Program-made: the position numbers and the translations under genes
NCBI GenBank assembly: GCA_036381475.1
Contig: DASVCT010000035.1
Span: 1-44,087, forward strand
DNA: 44,087 nucleotides
DNA from: ZC4RG29 sp036381475
GTDB lineage: Bacteria; Bacteroidota; Bacteroidia; Cytophagales; Cyclobacteriaceae
Reading direction: 5' to 3'
In this document: positions 43,059 through 44,087 of the stretch, piece after piece
Layout: the number at the start of each line of letters is the position of its first letter
Position numbering within the stretch: position 1 is the first letter of the stretch
Notes under the pieces: generated by a model
The model's database searches: none
What the model was told of the DNA's origin: nothing
Seen by the model: only the letters and a program-made list of their open reading frames with translations

Positions 43059-43505
43059 ATGAAGATTGGAATAGCCGCAGATCACGGAGGCTACGCTCTC
43101 AAAGAATCCCTGCTCAGGTACCTGCGATCGCGTAACTACGACGTGAAAGATTTTGGCGCTCACAGCCTGGATGATCAGGACGATTATCCCGATTTTGTAG
43201 TACCTCTTGCCCGTGCCGTCGCATCCGGCGAAGTGAGCCGGGGCATTGCCGTATGTGGCAGTGGCGTTGGCGCTTCAGTAGCCGCCAACAAGGTTGCGGG
43301 GGTCCGGGCAGCCCTGATCACCGATCCTTTTTCAGCCCGTCAGGGCGTGGAAGATGACGACATGAACATTATTTGCCTGGGCGGCCGCGTGATTGGTGAA
43401 CGCCTTGGCGAAGTGTTTGTCGAAGAATTTCTGAACGCCAAATTTACCGGCGCTGAGCGTCACAAACGGAGGCTGGCCAAGGTGTCGAGTCTGGAAAACC
43501 AATGA
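43059..43505 (+). CDS. rpiB: RpiB/LacA/LacB-family sugar-phosphate isomerase
   Basis: A 148-residue protein of the RpiB family, which interconverts ribose 5-phosphate and ribulose 5-phosphate. Start is ATG at 43059 (MKIGIAADHGG), not the TTG three codons earlier. His9 and Cys66 (GIAVCGSGVG, the catalytic base) are present. The ring-opening His99 of the E. coli enzyme is replaced: the local sequence is SARQGVEDDDMN with Asp99. The Thr after the catalytic Cys-Gly is Ser. It may therefore use a different ring form or sugar phosphate. It lies 32 bp upstream of gnd, same strand. Confidence 0.85.
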   Translation: MKIGIAADHGGYALKESLLRYLRSRNYDVKDFGAHSLDDQDDYPDFVVPLARAVASGEVSRGIAVCGSGVGASVAANKVAGVRAALITDPFSARQGVEDDDMNIICLGGRVIGERLGEVFVEEFLNAKFTGAERHKRRLAKVSSLENQ

Positions 43506-43537
43506 GGCCTCTCTGAACGAGAAATCATCAACCCGCT

Positions 43538-44087
43538 ATGCAAGAGAAATATATTTTTGGCATGATCGGACTGGGCACCATGGGCCGTAACCTGTTGCTC
43601 AACATGGGCGATCATGGCTTTCGCGTTTGTGGATTCGATAGAGACCCTCAGAAAGTAACCCAACTCGAACGGGAGTTCAATAACAACGAGGGCGTTCGCG
43701 GGTTCAATCACCTATCCGAATTCGTCCGCTGTCTCGACAGGCCCCGGGCCATTATGATGCTCGTACCGGCCGGCGCGCCAGTTGACGAAGTGATCAATGA
43801 AGTTACCCCCATGCTCGACAAGGGGGACCTGCTTATCGATGGCGGTAATTCGCACTTTGTCGATACGTCGCGAAGGGCAAAAGCGCTCCGTGAGCGTGGA
43901 CTGCATTTTTTCGGCATGGGCATCTCCGGTGGCCAGGATGGCGCACGAAACGGCCCGAGCATGATGCCCGGCGGCGACCCAGTCGCATACCGTACGGTGC
44001 AGTCCCTGTTTGAAACCGTCGCAGCAAAGGTCGACCGCAAGCCGTGCGTGACTTACATTGGTCCGGGCGGTTCAGGACATTTCGTAA
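43538..44087 (+). CDS. gnd: 6-phosphogluconate dehydrogenase, 5' part (runs off the window)
   Basis: The first 183 codons are present and the frame stays open to the end. The NADP-binding motif is FGMIGLGTMGRNLLLNM (residues 7-23). IDGGNSHFVDT and GMGISGGQDGARNGPSMMPGG are the 6-phosphogluconate-binding signatures, with Gln-Asp where Glu-Glu is usual. The sequence stops at GPGGSGHFV, just before the catalytic Lys. The enzyme oxidatively decarboxylates 6-phosphogluconate to ribulose 5-phosphate, a direct substrate link to the upstream RpiB-family gene. Confidence 0.93.
   Translation, partial: MQEKYIFGMIGLGTMGRNLLLNMGDHGFRVCGFDRDPQKVTQLEREFNNNEGVRGFNHLSEFVRCLDRPRAIMMLVPAGAPVDEVINEVTPMLDKGDLLIDGGNSHFVDTSRRAKALRERGLHFFGMGISGGQDGARNGPSMMPGGDPVAYRTVQSLFETVAAKVDRKPCVTYIGPGGSGHFV

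Overview
The window looks like chromosomal DNA from a member of the Bacteroidota, most likely a Cytophagales-type soil or aquatic organism. This is inferred from protein character: a long signal peptidase I with a large insert, a 68-residue small protein of a type typical of Bacteroidota, FG-GAP/ASPIC lipoproteins, a DUF5009-type acyltransferase, and few Shine-Dalgarno sequences. There is no ribosomal RNA, phage or plasmid hallmark. I see about 37 protein genes, two tRNAs, one large repeat/transposase locus and several small intergenic repeats.

Layout. 67-140: tRNA-Arg. 234-2008: a REPtron-like locus, with a single-domain Y1 (HUH) transposase of the RAYT type embedded in 16 clear REP-like hairpins plus one decayed one. 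2078-4565: an ApnL-like hydrolase and a WaaP-like kinase. 4716-6281: an ECF41-type sigma factor and its carboxymuconolactone-decarboxylase partner, with a candidate promoter and a terminator. 6492-8004: a UPF0114 membrane protein, a small secreted protein and tRNA-Pro. 8005-12139: universal stress protein, GH13 amylase and a secreted phosphodiesterase. 12436-18570: a SRPBCC protein, then a compact minus-strand operon of a small unknown protein, a FN3-plus-membrane-anchor protein, a sodium:solute symporter, a previously unlisted 40-residue membrane protein, an aspartate-carbamoyltransferase-like enzyme lacking the usual aspartate-binding loop, and an asparagine synthetase. 18685-23859: MarR regulator, signal peptidase I, a carotenoid-desaturase-like oxidoreductase, an exported peroxiredoxin and a YeiH-type transporter. 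23989-33517: a carbohydrate region with a TIM-barrel lipoprotein, CE15 glucuronoyl esterase, GH18 chitinase overlapping a NagX/DUF5009-like acyltransferase, a GH67-like lipoprotein, xylose isomerase and xylulokinase. 33642-42909: methyltransferase, small protein, GNAT, CRTAC1-type lipoprotein, Gfo/Idh/MocA and GMC oxidoreductases, and the NAD-salvage pair pncB-pncA. 43059-44087: a RpiB-family isomerase and the 5' part of 6-phosphogluconate dehydrogenase, which runs off the window.

How it fits together. The CE15 esterase, the GH67-like protein, XylA and XylB suggest use of glucuronoxylan-derived sugars, with xylulose 5-phosphate entering the pentose phosphate pathway that RpiB and Gnd also serve. 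Chitinase and the DUF5009 protein are translationally coupled and probably act on chitin-derived sugars. The two most interesting loci are the transposase embedded in oriented, structurally conserved hairpins (234-2008) and the symporter / 40-residue protein / divergent carbamoyltransferase / asparagine synthetase operon (13006-18142), whose substrate I cannot identify. All functional statements rest on reading motifs by eye; no database search was possible.
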